This document shows, piece by piece, positions 1 to 6,286 of a DNA stretch of 19,878 nucleotides. Source of the stretch: DASRRB01 sp036732755 (lineage in GTDB: Bacteria > Planctomycetota > B15-G4 > SIAN01); assembly GCA_036732755.1 (NCBI GenBank), contig DAINBU010000096.1, forward strand, positions 1 to 19,878, written 5' to 3'. The notes under the pieces are model-generated. The model did not search any database. It worked only from the letters and a program-made list of their open reading frames with translations, and was not told the DNA's origin. The position numbers and the translations under genes are program-made. Each line of letters begins with the position of its first letter. The first letter of the stretch is position 1.

Positions 1-72
1 CCGCCCGTCGCGCGTTCAACCACGCCCCCTTCTCCCCGCGCCCTCTTCACCCCCGCCCTCGACGTCCGCTCC
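1..72 (-). repeat. Truncated copy (copy A) of the local inverted-repeat element
   Basis: Read on the minus strand from 72 downward, this stretch begins with GGAGCGGACGTCGAG, the same 15 bases that begin the two full copies at 1214 and 2004. It stays similar through the GAAGAGG and CGGGGAGAAGG blocks to about position 25, then diverges. The window edge hides whether a right half exists. The first part is also coding: the last residues of the thioesterase (SGRRGRG) and its TGA stop lie inside the repeat. Confidence 0.75.
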
Positions 73-499
73 AGTTGCCAGCGAGCGGCGTGCTCGCGAG
101 CGCCGCCATGCGCGCGCGGTCCTCCTCGGGGATGCGCTTCGGCTTCAGGTCGCGGCCGACGCACGCGAGCAGCGTGTGGCCGCGGCAGAGCACCTCGTCG
201 GCTCGCTTCACCTCGTATTCGAAGAGGACGCGCACGCGTTCGACCGAGCTCAGGCGCGACTCGACGGTGAGGAGATCCCCGAAGCGCGCCGGCTTCAGGT
301 AGGTGAGCCCGACGTCGGCGACGGCGAGCAGCACGCCGCGCCGCTCCATCTCGGCGTAGTCGAGGCCGTGCGCGCGCATGAACTCGGTGCGCCCGAGCTC
401 GAAGTAGTTCACGTAGTTCGAATGGTGCACGACGCCCATCTGGTCGGTCTCGTGGTAGCGCACGTGCAGCGGGGTCGAGTGCGTCCGTACGGCGTCCAT
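47..499 (-). CDS. Acyl-CoA thioesterase, YbgC/FadM family (4HBT hotdog fold)
   Basis: This 150-aa protein is a single hotdog-fold thioesterase that would hydrolyse acyl-CoA thioesters in the cytoplasm. The family signature is clear near the N terminus: RYHETDQMGVVHHSNYVNYF (residues 14-33), with the catalytic Asp at D19 and the following HHSNY and FELGR segments. The strand VLLAVADVGLTYLKPARFGD (57-75) is also typical. Length fits the family at 130-150 aa. The ATG at 499 was chosen because the hotdog domain begins directly after it; the roughly 70 residues upstream in frame are low-complexity and Arg-rich. No Shine-Dalgarno is visible, but TACCAT lies 7 nt before the ATG. The C-terminal tail (SGRRGRG) and stop codon derive from a repeat copy, so the native end may have been replaced. 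Whether the substrate is a short acyl-CoA or 4-hydroxybenzoyl-CoA cannot be told. Confidence 0.9.
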   Translation of the reverse strand: MDAVRTHSTPLHVRYHETDQMGVVHHSNYVNYFELGRTEFMRAHGLDYAEMERRGVLLAVADVGLTYLKPARFGDLLTVESRLSSVERVRVLFEYEVKRADEVLCRGHTLLACVGRDLKPKRIPEEDRARMAALASTPLAGNWSGRRGRG

Positions 500-506
500 G
501 GGCGGG

Positions 507-512
507 ATGGTA
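507..512 (-). promoter_or_regulatory. Possible -10 element (TACCAT) for the thioesterase gene
   Basis: On the minus strand the hexamer TACCAT fits the TANNNT -10 pattern and is followed by 7 nt (CCCGCCC) and the ATG. Transcription would then start at or very near the start codon, giving a leaderless mRNA. No -35 box is recognisable, so this rests on position and on the similar arrangement before aroB and folC. Confidence 0.25.
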
Positions 513-566
513 TAGAGGCGCGCTCGAAAGCCCCTCCGTGCGACGCAACCCGGGAGCCGCCGCGAC

Positions 567-1007
567 TTGACCGCCGATGGTGACGCCACGATCCGGGGCG
601 GCACGCGTGCCGCCCACGCGGCCCTGAGCCCGATCACCGTGTTCCTCTGCGTCGTCGCGACGTGGATCCTCCCGGGCGCCGGCCACTGGCTGCTCGGCCG
701 GCGCGGCAAGGCGCTGCTCTACTTCGGGCTGATCGCGTTCGCCTACGCGTTCGGGCTCTGGCTCGCGGCGGGGCGCAACGTCCGCCTCGACCAGGACACC
801 ATGGACCTCTACTTCTTCGGCGAGTCGTTCTGCGGCGGCTTCACGCTCGTCGCGTGGTGGCTCACGAGGGGGCTCGAGCTCGCCTTCGAGCAGCCGCTGC
901 TCGACGCCGGCCTCCTCTTCTCGACGGTGGCCGGCCTCCTCAACCTGTGCGTGATGGTCGACGTCTACGAGACCGCGCGCCCGAGGCCCGTGGCGGCGCA
1001 CGCATGA
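567..1007 (+). CDS. Small polytopic membrane protein, TM2/DUF6677-like
   Basis: This 146-aa protein has about four hydrophobic segments (roughly 22-40, 48-68, 85-100, 113-131). The stretch WILPGAGHWLLGRRGKALLY (33-52) is the Pro-Gly-Ala-Gly-His turn with basic loop seen in TM2-like proteins. With the ending GLLNLCVMVDVYETA it resembles the family I know as DUF6677, though that name comes from memory. The function is unknown. The start is uncertain: the frame has no ATG. TTG at 567 is the longest choice, and GTG at 639 would start directly before the first membrane segment; neither has a clear ribosome binding site. Its TGA overlaps the ATG of the next gene (ATGA at 1004-1007), so the two are probably translationally coupled. 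Confidence 0.7.
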   Translation: MTADGDATIRGGTRAAHAALSPITVFLCVVATWILPGAGHWLLGRRGKALLYFGLIAFAYAFGLWLAAGRNVRLDQDTMDLYFFGESFCGGFTLVAWWLTRGLELAFEQPLLDAGLLFSTVAGLLNLCVMVDVYETARPRPVAAHA

Positions 1008-1201
1008 AGAGCGAGCTCCTCTTCGAGCACGTCGGCCTCTTCGTACTGCTCGTGCTGATCGTCAGCGTGGTCTACAACGGCCTGCGGCGCGAGCGGGTGT
1101 CGGAGATCGTGCGCGTCGGGCTGCAGCGCGGCCTCTTCTTCATCCTGGTCTCCCTGATCGTCTTCGGCGGCGGCGGGTACCTCCTCGCCCAGTGGCTGTA
1201 G
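1004..1201 (+). CDS. Small two-helix membrane protein, unknown function
   Basis: This 65-aa protein has two hydrophobic helices (about 8-26 and 42-62). The basic stretch NGLRRERVSEIVRVGLQR (25-42) links them, so both ends should face away from the cytoplasm by the positive-inside rule. It overlaps the preceding membrane-protein gene by 4 bp (ATGA) and no ribosome binding site was noted, which points to translational coupling and perhaps a joint complex. I do not recognise a family. The TAG stop at 1199-1201 is followed after 12 bp by a full copy of the repeat element. Coding status rests on the overlap and the clean two-helix pattern. Confidence 0.7.
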   Translation: MKSELLFEHVGLFVLLVLIVSVVYNGLRRERVSEIVRVGLQRGLFFILVSLIVFGGGGYLLAQWL

Positions 1202-1213
1202 GAGCAGCGCGGA

Positions 1214-1468
1214 GGAGCGGACGTCGAGGGCAGGGTTGAAGAGGCCACGGGGAGCAAGGCTTCGTGGCGGATCGGGGTGCCCTCCGCCGCCAGAACCAAC
1301 TGCGAAGAGGCGGCTCCGGCTGACTCGCGGCCTATGGGACCGTCGATCGCATCTGATCGGGAGAAGACGGCCGCTCGTGCCCCTCTCGCCGTGAACCTTC
1401 TCCCCGCGGCCTCTTCGCACGGTCCTCGCACGACGTCCTGACGTCAATGCTGCGCCACGGGCGATGAA
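1214..1468 (+). repeat. Inverted-repeat element, copy 1
   Basis: The element starts with GGAGCGGACGTCGAG, 12 bp after a stop codon. Its left arm (about 1237-1284) and right arm (about 1378-1420) are imperfect inverted repeats. The left arm carries GAAGAGGCCACGGGGAGC and the right arm GCTCC-like TCTCCCCGCGGCCTCTTC, so a single strand could fold into a hairpin with stems of about 40 bp. GACGTC occurs near both ends (1220-1225 and 1432-1437). The core shares GCGGCCTATGGGACCGT (1327-1343) with copy 2. Stretches of 29 identical bases (1256-1284 against 1933-1961) and 24 identical bases (1396-1419 against 1796-1819) tie the copies together. Similarity continues about 25 bp past the right arm. Confidence 0.85.
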
Positions 1469-1748
1469 CCGACCCTGAAATGCAGGACGTGTACAAGGTC
1501 GTGAGCGCCAATGCGCAGCCCGCGCCGATTGGATGGGGCCTCGCTGCCATTCGCGGGCCGAGTCGATCCTGAAGTGCGTGGACTTGCAGAGCATGTTCGA
1601 CGTCATCGCGCGGAACGACGAGTCGATGCCCGTCCACGGTGCGTCAGTATTGAAGATGGGATCGGCGAGGTCCGCGTCGCACTTGCGTCGTCGGTGAAAC
1701 GGCCCCAAGCGTCCGGACTCGTCTCGCCGCCGGTCGTGCGCGCGCCGT

Positions 1749-2004
1749 CCATCGTCCGAGGCGCAGCAATGATGTCGGACGTCGTTCGAGAACGTTGCGA
1801 AGAGGCCGCGGGGAGAAGGCTTCGTGGCGAGAGGGGCTCTAGCGGCCGTCGGCCGCCGTTCAGATGAGGACCACGGTCCCATAGGCCGCGCAGTCCGCCG
1901 AGGCCGCCACCGTCCAGATGATTTGTGCGGCCGAGGGCACCCCGATCCGCCACGAAGCCTTACTCCCCGCGGCCTTCTTCACCCGCGTTCTCGACGTCCG
2001 CTCC
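1749..2004 (-). repeat. Inverted-repeat element, copy 2, opposite orientation
   Basis: Read on the minus strand from 2004, this copy repeats the order of copy 1: GGAGCGGACGTCGAG, left arm, core with GCGGCCTATGGGACCGT (1873-1889), right arm, and a GACGTC near the far end (1779-1784). It differs from copy 1 by substitutions and a one-base insertion in the left arm. Its left end lies 56 bp downstream of the dprA stop, in the same relative orientation that copy 1 and copy A have to their upstream genes. No flanking target-site duplication is evident. Confidence 0.85.
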
Positions 2005-2060
2005 TTCTTCTTCTTCGCCCTCGGCCCCTTATCGGCTCGCCCGCCACCTTCCGCTCGGCG

Positions 2061-3104
2061 TCACGGCACCCGCGCGTAGAGCCCTCCGCCGAGCCGCGCG
2101 ACCCGGCCGTCCGCCTCGAGCTCGACGAGCCGCACCAGTAGGCGGTCGACGGCGACGCCGAGCCGGTCCGCGAGGGTGTCGGCGCTCGCCGGGGCGGCGA
2201 GGGCAGCGAGCAGCTCGTCGTGGACGTCGCGCCGCGCGGTGCCGCGCGGTGAATGCAGCAGGAGGTCGAGGTCGCCAACCTCGAGGAGGGGGTGGGCGCC
2301 GTCGCGGATCAGCCGGTTGGTGCCGCGGCTGGTCGGCGCGTCGATCGCGCCCGGGACCGCGTGCACGCCGCGCCCGAGCTCGAGCGCGCGGTGGGCCGTG
2401 AGCAGGGAGCCGCTTTTCACGTCGGCCTCGACGACGAGCGTCGCCTTCGAGAGCGCCGCGAGCAGCCGGTTGCGCCGCGGGAAATGGGACTTGAGCGGCG
2501 GCGTGCCGGGCGGCATCTCGCTCACGATGCGGCCGCGTCGCTCGATCCCGGCGGCGAGCGGCGCGGCGCCGGGCGGGTAGATGCGGTCGGCGCCGCACGC
2601 GAGCACCGCGTAGCAGGCGCCGTCGGCCGCGAGCGCGCCTTCGTGCGCCGCCTGGTCGATGCCGATCGCGAGCCCCGACACGACGCTGCCGCCGCGCTCG
2701 GCGACGCCGGCGCCGAGCTCGCGCGCGAAGGCGCGGCCGCGCGCCGTCGACGAGCGCGCGCCGACGGTCGTGACCGGTTGCTGCGGCGGCCACGGCCCGC
2801 GCCCGCGCAGCCAGAGCAGCGGCGGCGGGCCGGCGAGGTCGGCGAACGGCTCGGGCCAGCGCGCGTCGCCCCACGGCACCAGCTCGAAGCCGAGCCGCTG
2901 CGCCCGCTCGACCTCGCGCGCGGGCGCCCGCTCGCGCTCGAGCGCGCGCAGCCAAGCGCGCGCGCCCGGGGAGAGCCCGGCCACCTCGGCGGGAGCGTGG
3001 TCCGGCGCCTCGCGCGCCGCCCGCCAGAGCAGCGCAAGGTCGCGCTCGTCGGGGACGGCGAGCGCGACGAGCAGCGCCCGCTCGAGCAGCTCGTTCGAAT
3101 GCAT
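2061..3104 (-). CDS. dprA: DNA-processing protein DprA
   Basis: This 347-aa protein matches DprA/Smf, which binds incoming single-stranded DNA and loads RecA during natural transformation. The Rossmann-like core shows VGARSSTARGRAFAREL (114-130), SGLAIGIDQAAHEGAL (143-158), a conserved phosphate-binding signature, then HFPRRNRLLAALS (207-219) and SGSLLTAHRALELGRGVHAV (231-250) followed by PG. A C-terminal winged-helix domain (about 294-345) is present, and an N-terminal helical region (1-60) is short and divergent. The ATG at 3104 was chosen because the family's helical N terminus starts there; in-frame codons upstream read through Ser/Arg-rich sequence toward aroB. The gene lies 54 bp downstream of aroB on the same strand and probably shares its transcript. 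DprA alone does not prove competence, since it is common in non-competent bacteria. Confidence 0.95.
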   Translation of the reverse strand: MHSNELLERALLVALAVPDERDLALLWRAAREAPDHAPAEVAGLSPGARAWLRALERERAPAREVERAQRLGFELVPWGDARWPEPFADLAGPPPLLWLRGRGPWPPQQPVTTVGARSSTARGRAFARELGAGVAERGGSVVSGLAIGIDQAAHEGALAADGACYAVLACGADRIYPPGAAPLAAGIERRGRIVSEMPPGTPPLKSHFPRRNRLLAALSKATLVVEADVKSGSLLTAHRALELGRGVHAVPGAIDAPTSRGTNRLIRDGAHPLLEVGDLDLLLHSPRGTARRDVHDELLAALAAPASADTLADRLGVAVDRLLVRLVELEADGRVARLGGGLYARVP

Positions 3105-3158
3105 GCCGGAAGAGATGCGGGTAGCGCGCCGCGGTGACACCGAGCTGCGACGCAACGC

Positions 3159-4277
3159 TCACGCGGCCGGCGCGTCCTCCTCGCCCTTCTTGTGGATCGC
3201 CGCGAGCGCGCGCTCGATGGTGGCGGCCAGCGGATCCTCGACGAGGCCCGCCTTGCCCGCCGACTCGACGACGACCCAGCGCGACTTGCCGGTCTTGCGC
3301 TTCTTGTCGCGGCCGAGGAACGGCAGCAGCCGTTTCGTCTCGATCGAGCTCGCGACCGGGAGGCCGAAGCGCTCGAGGACCTCGGTCACCTCCGCCGGCA
3401 GCGTCGGCGGCGCCGCGCCGAGGTCGACGGCCAGGAAGGCGGCGGCCACCATCCCGATCGCGACCGCTTCGCCGTGCAGGAGCGTCGCGTGGCCGTCGGC
3501 CGCCTCGAGCGCGTGGCCGGTCGTGTGGCCGAAGTTGAGCAGCGCCCGCTCGCCCGTCTCGCGTTCGTCGCGCGCGACGATCTCGACCTTGATCTGGACG
3601 CAGCGCGCGACCAGCTCGTCGACGATCTCGGGCTTGGCCTTCAGCCCCTCGAGGTCGCCGGCCTTGCGCAGCAGCTCGAGGATCTTCGGCTCGCGCACGA
3701 AGCCGTACTTGACCACCTCGGCGAGACCGGAGCGCAGCTCGCGCTCGGGCAGCGTGGCGAGCAGGTCGGGGTCGACGACGACGCGCGCCGGCTGGTGGAA
3801 CGTCCCGACCAGGTTCTTGCCGAGCGGCCGGTCGATGCCGTTCTTGCCGCCGATCGCGGCGTCGACCTGCGCCAGGAGCGACGTCGGCACCTGCACCAGC
3901 GGCACGCCGCGCAGCAGCGTGGCGGCCGCGAATCCGGCGAGGTCGCCGACCACGCCGCCGCCGAGCGCGAGCACCACCGTGCCGCGGTCGGCGCCGGTCG
4001 CGAGGAGGCGGTCCCACAGCGTGCCCAGGATGCGCAGCGACTTCGCCTCCTCGCCGGCGGGGACGAGGACGGCGTGGCTCGCGTAGCCCGACTCGGTCAC
4101 GATCGACTCGACCCGCTCGAGCCAGAAGGGGGCGACGTTGCGGTCGGTGACGACGACGATCTTGCGGGGCGGGGGAAAGGCCTCGACGAGGCGCGCACCG
4201 AGGCGCGCGATCTCGCCGCGCCCGACGTGCAGGCGGCACTCGGCGCGCGTCGTCGTCGCGAACGAGAGGTCGGCCAT
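3159..4277 (-). CDS. aroB: 3-dehydroquinate synthase
   Basis: AroB converts DAHP to 3-dehydroquinate, the second step of the shikimate pathway, using NAD and a divalent metal in the cytoplasm. The 372-aa length is normal. The NAD-binding loop is GGGVVGDLAGFAAATLLRG (106-124), followed by VPTSLLAQVDAAIGGKNGID (130-149) and LGKNLVGTFHQP (152-163). The likely zinc ligands are E187 in SGLAEVVKYG, H251 in NFGHTTGHALE and H268 in LLHGEAVAIGM. The ATG at 4277 is the natural start, because the family's N-terminal strand begins right after it. It is divergent from folC with 57 bp between the start codons, and dprA follows on the same strand. A C-terminal Lys-rich segment (FLGRDKKRKTGKSRWVVV) is the usual substrate-binding end. 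No anomalies were seen. Confidence 0.97.
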   Translation of the reverse strand: MADLSFATTTRAECRLHVGRGEIARLGARLVEAFPPPRKIVVVTDRNVAPFWLERVESIVTESGYASHAVLVPAGEEAKSLRILGTLWDRLLATGADRGTVVLALGGGVVGDLAGFAAATLLRGVPLVQVPTSLLAQVDAAIGGKNGIDRPLGKNLVGTFHQPARVVVDPDLLATLPERELRSGLAEVVKYGFVREPKILELLRKAGDLEGLKAKPEIVDELVARCVQIKVEIVARDERETGERALLNFGHTTGHALEAADGHATLLHGEAVAIGMVAAAFLAVDLGAAPPTLPAEVTEVLERFGLPVASSIETKRLLPFLGRDKKRKTGKSRWVVVESAGKAGLVEDPLAATIERALAAIHKKGEEDAPAA

Positions 4278-4287
4278 CGGGCGGGGG

Positions 4288-4293
4288 AGGATA
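4288..4293 (-). promoter_or_regulatory. Possible -10 element (TATCCT) for aroB-dprA
   Basis: TATCCT on the minus strand is followed by 10 nt (CCCCCGCCCG) and the aroB ATG. This would give a leader of only a few bases. No -35 box is recognisable. It resembles the arrangement at folC and at the thioesterase gene. Confidence 0.3.
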
Positions 4294-4322
4294 GCGAGAC
4301 GCGGTGCGGCTCGCGCGTCGAG

Positions 4323-4328
4323 TAACGT
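4323..4328 (+). promoter_or_regulatory. Possible -10 element (TAACGT) for folC
   Basis: TAACGT fits TANNNT and is followed by six C residues and the folC ATG, so the transcript would start at about the ATG. There is no Shine-Dalgarno between them. A -35 box is not visible. Confidence 0.3.
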
Positions 4329-4334
4329 CCCCCC

Positions 4335-5801
4335 ATGCCGCGCGCGAACTGGCTGGAGGAGCTGCCGCCGCCGGCGCGCGACCACCGCGCGTTGGAACGG
4401 CTGACGCGCGCGCTCACCGATTACGAGCGCTCCGCGGCGTTCCATCGCGGCGAGGTCGGCTGGTCGCTTCGCCGCATGCGCCGCCTCGTCGCCGCGCTCG
4501 GCGATCCGCTGCGCGGGGTCCCGGTGCTCCACGTGGCCGGCTCGAAGGGGAAGGGGAGCGTCTGCCTGCTCGCCGAGGCGCTCCTGCGCGCGCACGGGCT
4601 CCGGACCGGGCTGTACCTCTCGCCCCACGTCGACCGCTGGACCGAGCGCATCCAGGTCGGCGGGCGCGAGCTGGCAGCCGGCGAAATGGGCGCGGGGATC
4701 GAGGCGGTGCTGCGCCGAGCGGCGCGCGCCGGGATCGAGATGCCGACGCTCTTCGAGACGCTCACGGCCGCCGCCTTCGTCGCGTTCCGCCGCGCGCGCG
4801 TCGACGTCGCCGTCGTCGAGGTCGGCATCGGCGGGCGGCTCGACGCCACCAACGTCGTCGCCGCCGACGTCTCCGTCGTGACGGCGCTCGAGCTCGAGCA
4901 CACCGCGGTGCTCGGCCGGACGCTGCGCGCCATCGCGGCCGAGAAGGCGGGGATCCTGCGGAGGGGAACGTGGGGCCTCTCGGGAGTGCCCGCGGAGGCG
5001 CCGGTCGCCACGGTGCTGCGCGCGGCGGCGCGGTGCGCCGGCGTCCCGCTCCTCGAGCGCGGGCGAGGCATGGAGGTACGCGCGCGCGCCGACGCCTTCG
5101 AGCTCTCGCTCGCGGGCGCGGAGGGTGGCGCCCCGACGGCGCTCCGCCTGCCGGCGCCGGCCGCCGGCCCCTTCTCCGTCGCCAACGCCGCGCTCGCGAC
5201 GGCCGCGGTGCTCCTGCTCTCGCGCCGTAGGCCGAAGCTGCTGCCGGCGCTCGATCACCTCCGCGCAGCCGCGGCGTTGCGCGCCGCGCGATTGCCGGCG
5301 CGCTGCGAGACCGTTGCGCACGATCCCCGGATCGTGCGCGACGGCGCACACACGCCGCGGTCGCTGCGGGCCGTCGCCCGGGAGATCGCCCGGGACTGTG
5401 CGCCGCGCCGGCCGGTCGTCGTGCTCGCCCTGAAGAGCGACAAACCGGTCGCGCGCTGCCTCCAGGCGCTGCACGGCGTCGTCGGCCCGGTCGTTGCGAC
5501 CACCGTTCCCGGTGGACGCAGCCGGGACCCGGAAGAAATCGTGGCGGCCGCGCGCGCGTCGGGGATCATGGCGCTCGCCGAGCCCGACCCCGCGCGGGCG
5601 CTCGCGCGGGCCGTCCGCCGCGCCGGTCCGCGCGGGGTCGTTCTCGTCACGGGCTCCTTCTGGCTCGCCGGACTCGTCCCGCGCCTCCTCGCGACGTTAC
5701 GCGCTTCCTCGCGCAGCGATGCGACCCGGGACTCCCGGCGCCTCCCCTCCGGGCGCAGTCGCCAACCATGGACGTCGCGATCGTCAACCATCTCTTCCTG
5801 A
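4335..5801 (+). CDS. folC: Bifunctional folylpolyglutamate synthase / dihydrofolate synthase
   Basis: FolC adds glutamate to dihydropteroate and to folates in an ATP-dependent Mur-ligase-type reaction in the cytoplasm. The 488-aa protein has the P-loop HVAGSKGKGSVC (66-77), the folate-binding SPHVDRWTERIQVGGREL (96-113), FETLTAAAFVAFRRARVDVA (140-159), VEVGIGGRLDATNV (161-174), and LEHTAVLGRTLRAIAAEKAG (187-206) with the metal-binding His. The C-terminal ligase domain shows RDGAHTPRS (335-343). The usual motif there is DGAHNP, so Asn is replaced by Thr. The last 11 codons overlap the start of the next gene by 34 bp, and the Ser/Arg-rich tail (about 457-488) looks like frame extension. The ATG at 4335 is preceded by a C-run, not a ribosome binding site. 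Confidence 0.95.
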   Translation: MPRANWLEELPPPARDHRALERLTRALTDYERSAAFHRGEVGWSLRRMRRLVAALGDPLRGVPVLHVAGSKGKGSVCLLAEALLRAHGLRTGLYLSPHVDRWTERIQVGGRELAAGEMGAGIEAVLRRAARAGIEMPTLFETLTAAAFVAFRRARVDVAVVEVGIGGRLDATNVVAADVSVVTALELEHTAVLGRTLRAIAAEKAGILRRGTWGLSGVPAEAPVATVLRAAARCAGVPLLERGRGMEVRARADAFELSLAGAEGGAPTALRLPAPAAGPFSVANAALATAAVLLLSRRRPKLLPALDHLRAAAALRAARLPARCETVAHDPRIVRDGAHTPRSLRAVAREIARDCAPRRPVVVLALKSDKPVARCLQALHGVVGPVVATTVPGGRSRDPEEIVAAARASGIMALAEPDPARALARAVRRAGPRGVVLVTGSFWLAGLVPRLLATLRASSRSDATRDSRRLPSGRSRQPWTSRSSTISS

Positions 5802-6286
5802 CGCAGCGCTTCCTCGTGAAGGGGAACGTGCGGACCGGCGAGCTGCGCCTGTCGAGCTTCCTCAATTCCGTGCGCCGGCCGTGGCTCGCGGTGGAGGACG
5901 CGACGATCCTCGAGTTCGACCGGCCCGACCGCGTGACGACGAAGCAGTACGCGCTGCGCCTCTCCGACGTCGTGCTCGCCCACGAGTACCTCGACCTCTC
6001 GGGCGACCCGCTCCGCAAGAGCCTCGCGCAGTCGGAGCGGGACGACTTCAGGAGCTTTTCGATCCACTTCCGGGCGCCGTGCCGCCTCGAGATGGTCGGC
6101 CGGATCCGGAGGGAGGCGCTCGAGTCGGGCCAGGGCGACGAGTTCTTCGTCGCACTCGACCCGCTGCTGCGCGGCTTCGAGGAGAAGGAAGACGAGCAGC
6201 TCCCGGCCGAGGTGAAGTCGCTGAAGAGCCTGAACTACGCCATCCTCAACCGCGCGCAGGTGCACGCCTTCTTCCCCTATGAATGA
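5768..6286 (+). CDS. Conserved-looking hypothetical protein in the folC transcript
   Basis: This 172-aa protein has no signal peptide or membrane segment and is probably cytoplasmic. The N-terminal half reads as beta strands: a segment KGNVRTGELRLSSFLNSVRR (18-37) and then PWLAVEDATILEF, a pattern recalling small proteins annotated DUF6812; I hold that resemblance weakly. The C-terminal half is charged (GFEEKEDEQLPAEVKSLKSL, 136-155) and ends NRAQVHAFFPYE. The ATG at 5768 lies inside the end of folC (34-bp overlap), and the stop overlaps the ATG of the next gene by 8 bp. The three genes are thus almost certainly one translationally coupled transcript. The start is supported by sensible sequence from the first residue (MDVAIVNHLFLTQRF). 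The function is unknown. Confidence 0.8.
   Translation: MDVAIVNHLFLTQRFLVKGNVRTGELRLSSFLNSVRRPWLAVEDATILEFDRPDRVTTKQYALRLSDVVLAHEYLDLSGDPLRKSLAQSERDDFRSFSIHFRAPCRLEMVGRIRREALESGQGDEFFVALDPLLRGFEEKEDEQLPAEVKSLKSLNYAILNRAQVHAFFPYE

Larger units (their letters stand above)
1202..2060. other. 859-bp stretch without a convincing gene, dominated by repeats
   Basis: This gap separates a plus-strand gene (stop at 1201) from the 3' end of dprA (stop at 2061). It holds two inverted copies of one element (1214-1468 and 1749-2004) around a spacer of about 280 bp. The spacer looks less GC-rich than its surroundings. It contains one short plus-strand frame (ATG 1533 to TGA 1697, 54 codons) with plausible helix-like sequence (SMFDVIARNDESM) but no recognised family. 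Longer open frames here cross the repeats and look like GC-driven shadows. A short CTT microsatellite lies at about 2003-2016. Confidence 0.75.

Noticed and set aside
1214..1440. Integron attC-like recombination site
   Set aside because: The element is just after a stop codon and palindromic, but the expected RYYYAAC/GTTRRRY core pair was not found and no integrase is present.
1533..1697. 54-codon plus-strand frame in the spacer between the repeat copies
   Set aside because: It has helix-like sequence but is short, lacks a ribosome binding site and matches no family I know; kept only as a possible fragment.
1511..1867. Plus-strand frame of 118 codons across the spacer and repeat copy 2
   Set aside because: It runs into the repeat, has no recognisable motif, and GC-rich DNA often leaves such frames open.
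2029..4239. Minus-strand frame of 736 codons overlapping aroB and dprA
   Set aside because: Very Arg-rich, no domains, and both real genes in other frames have all their motifs.
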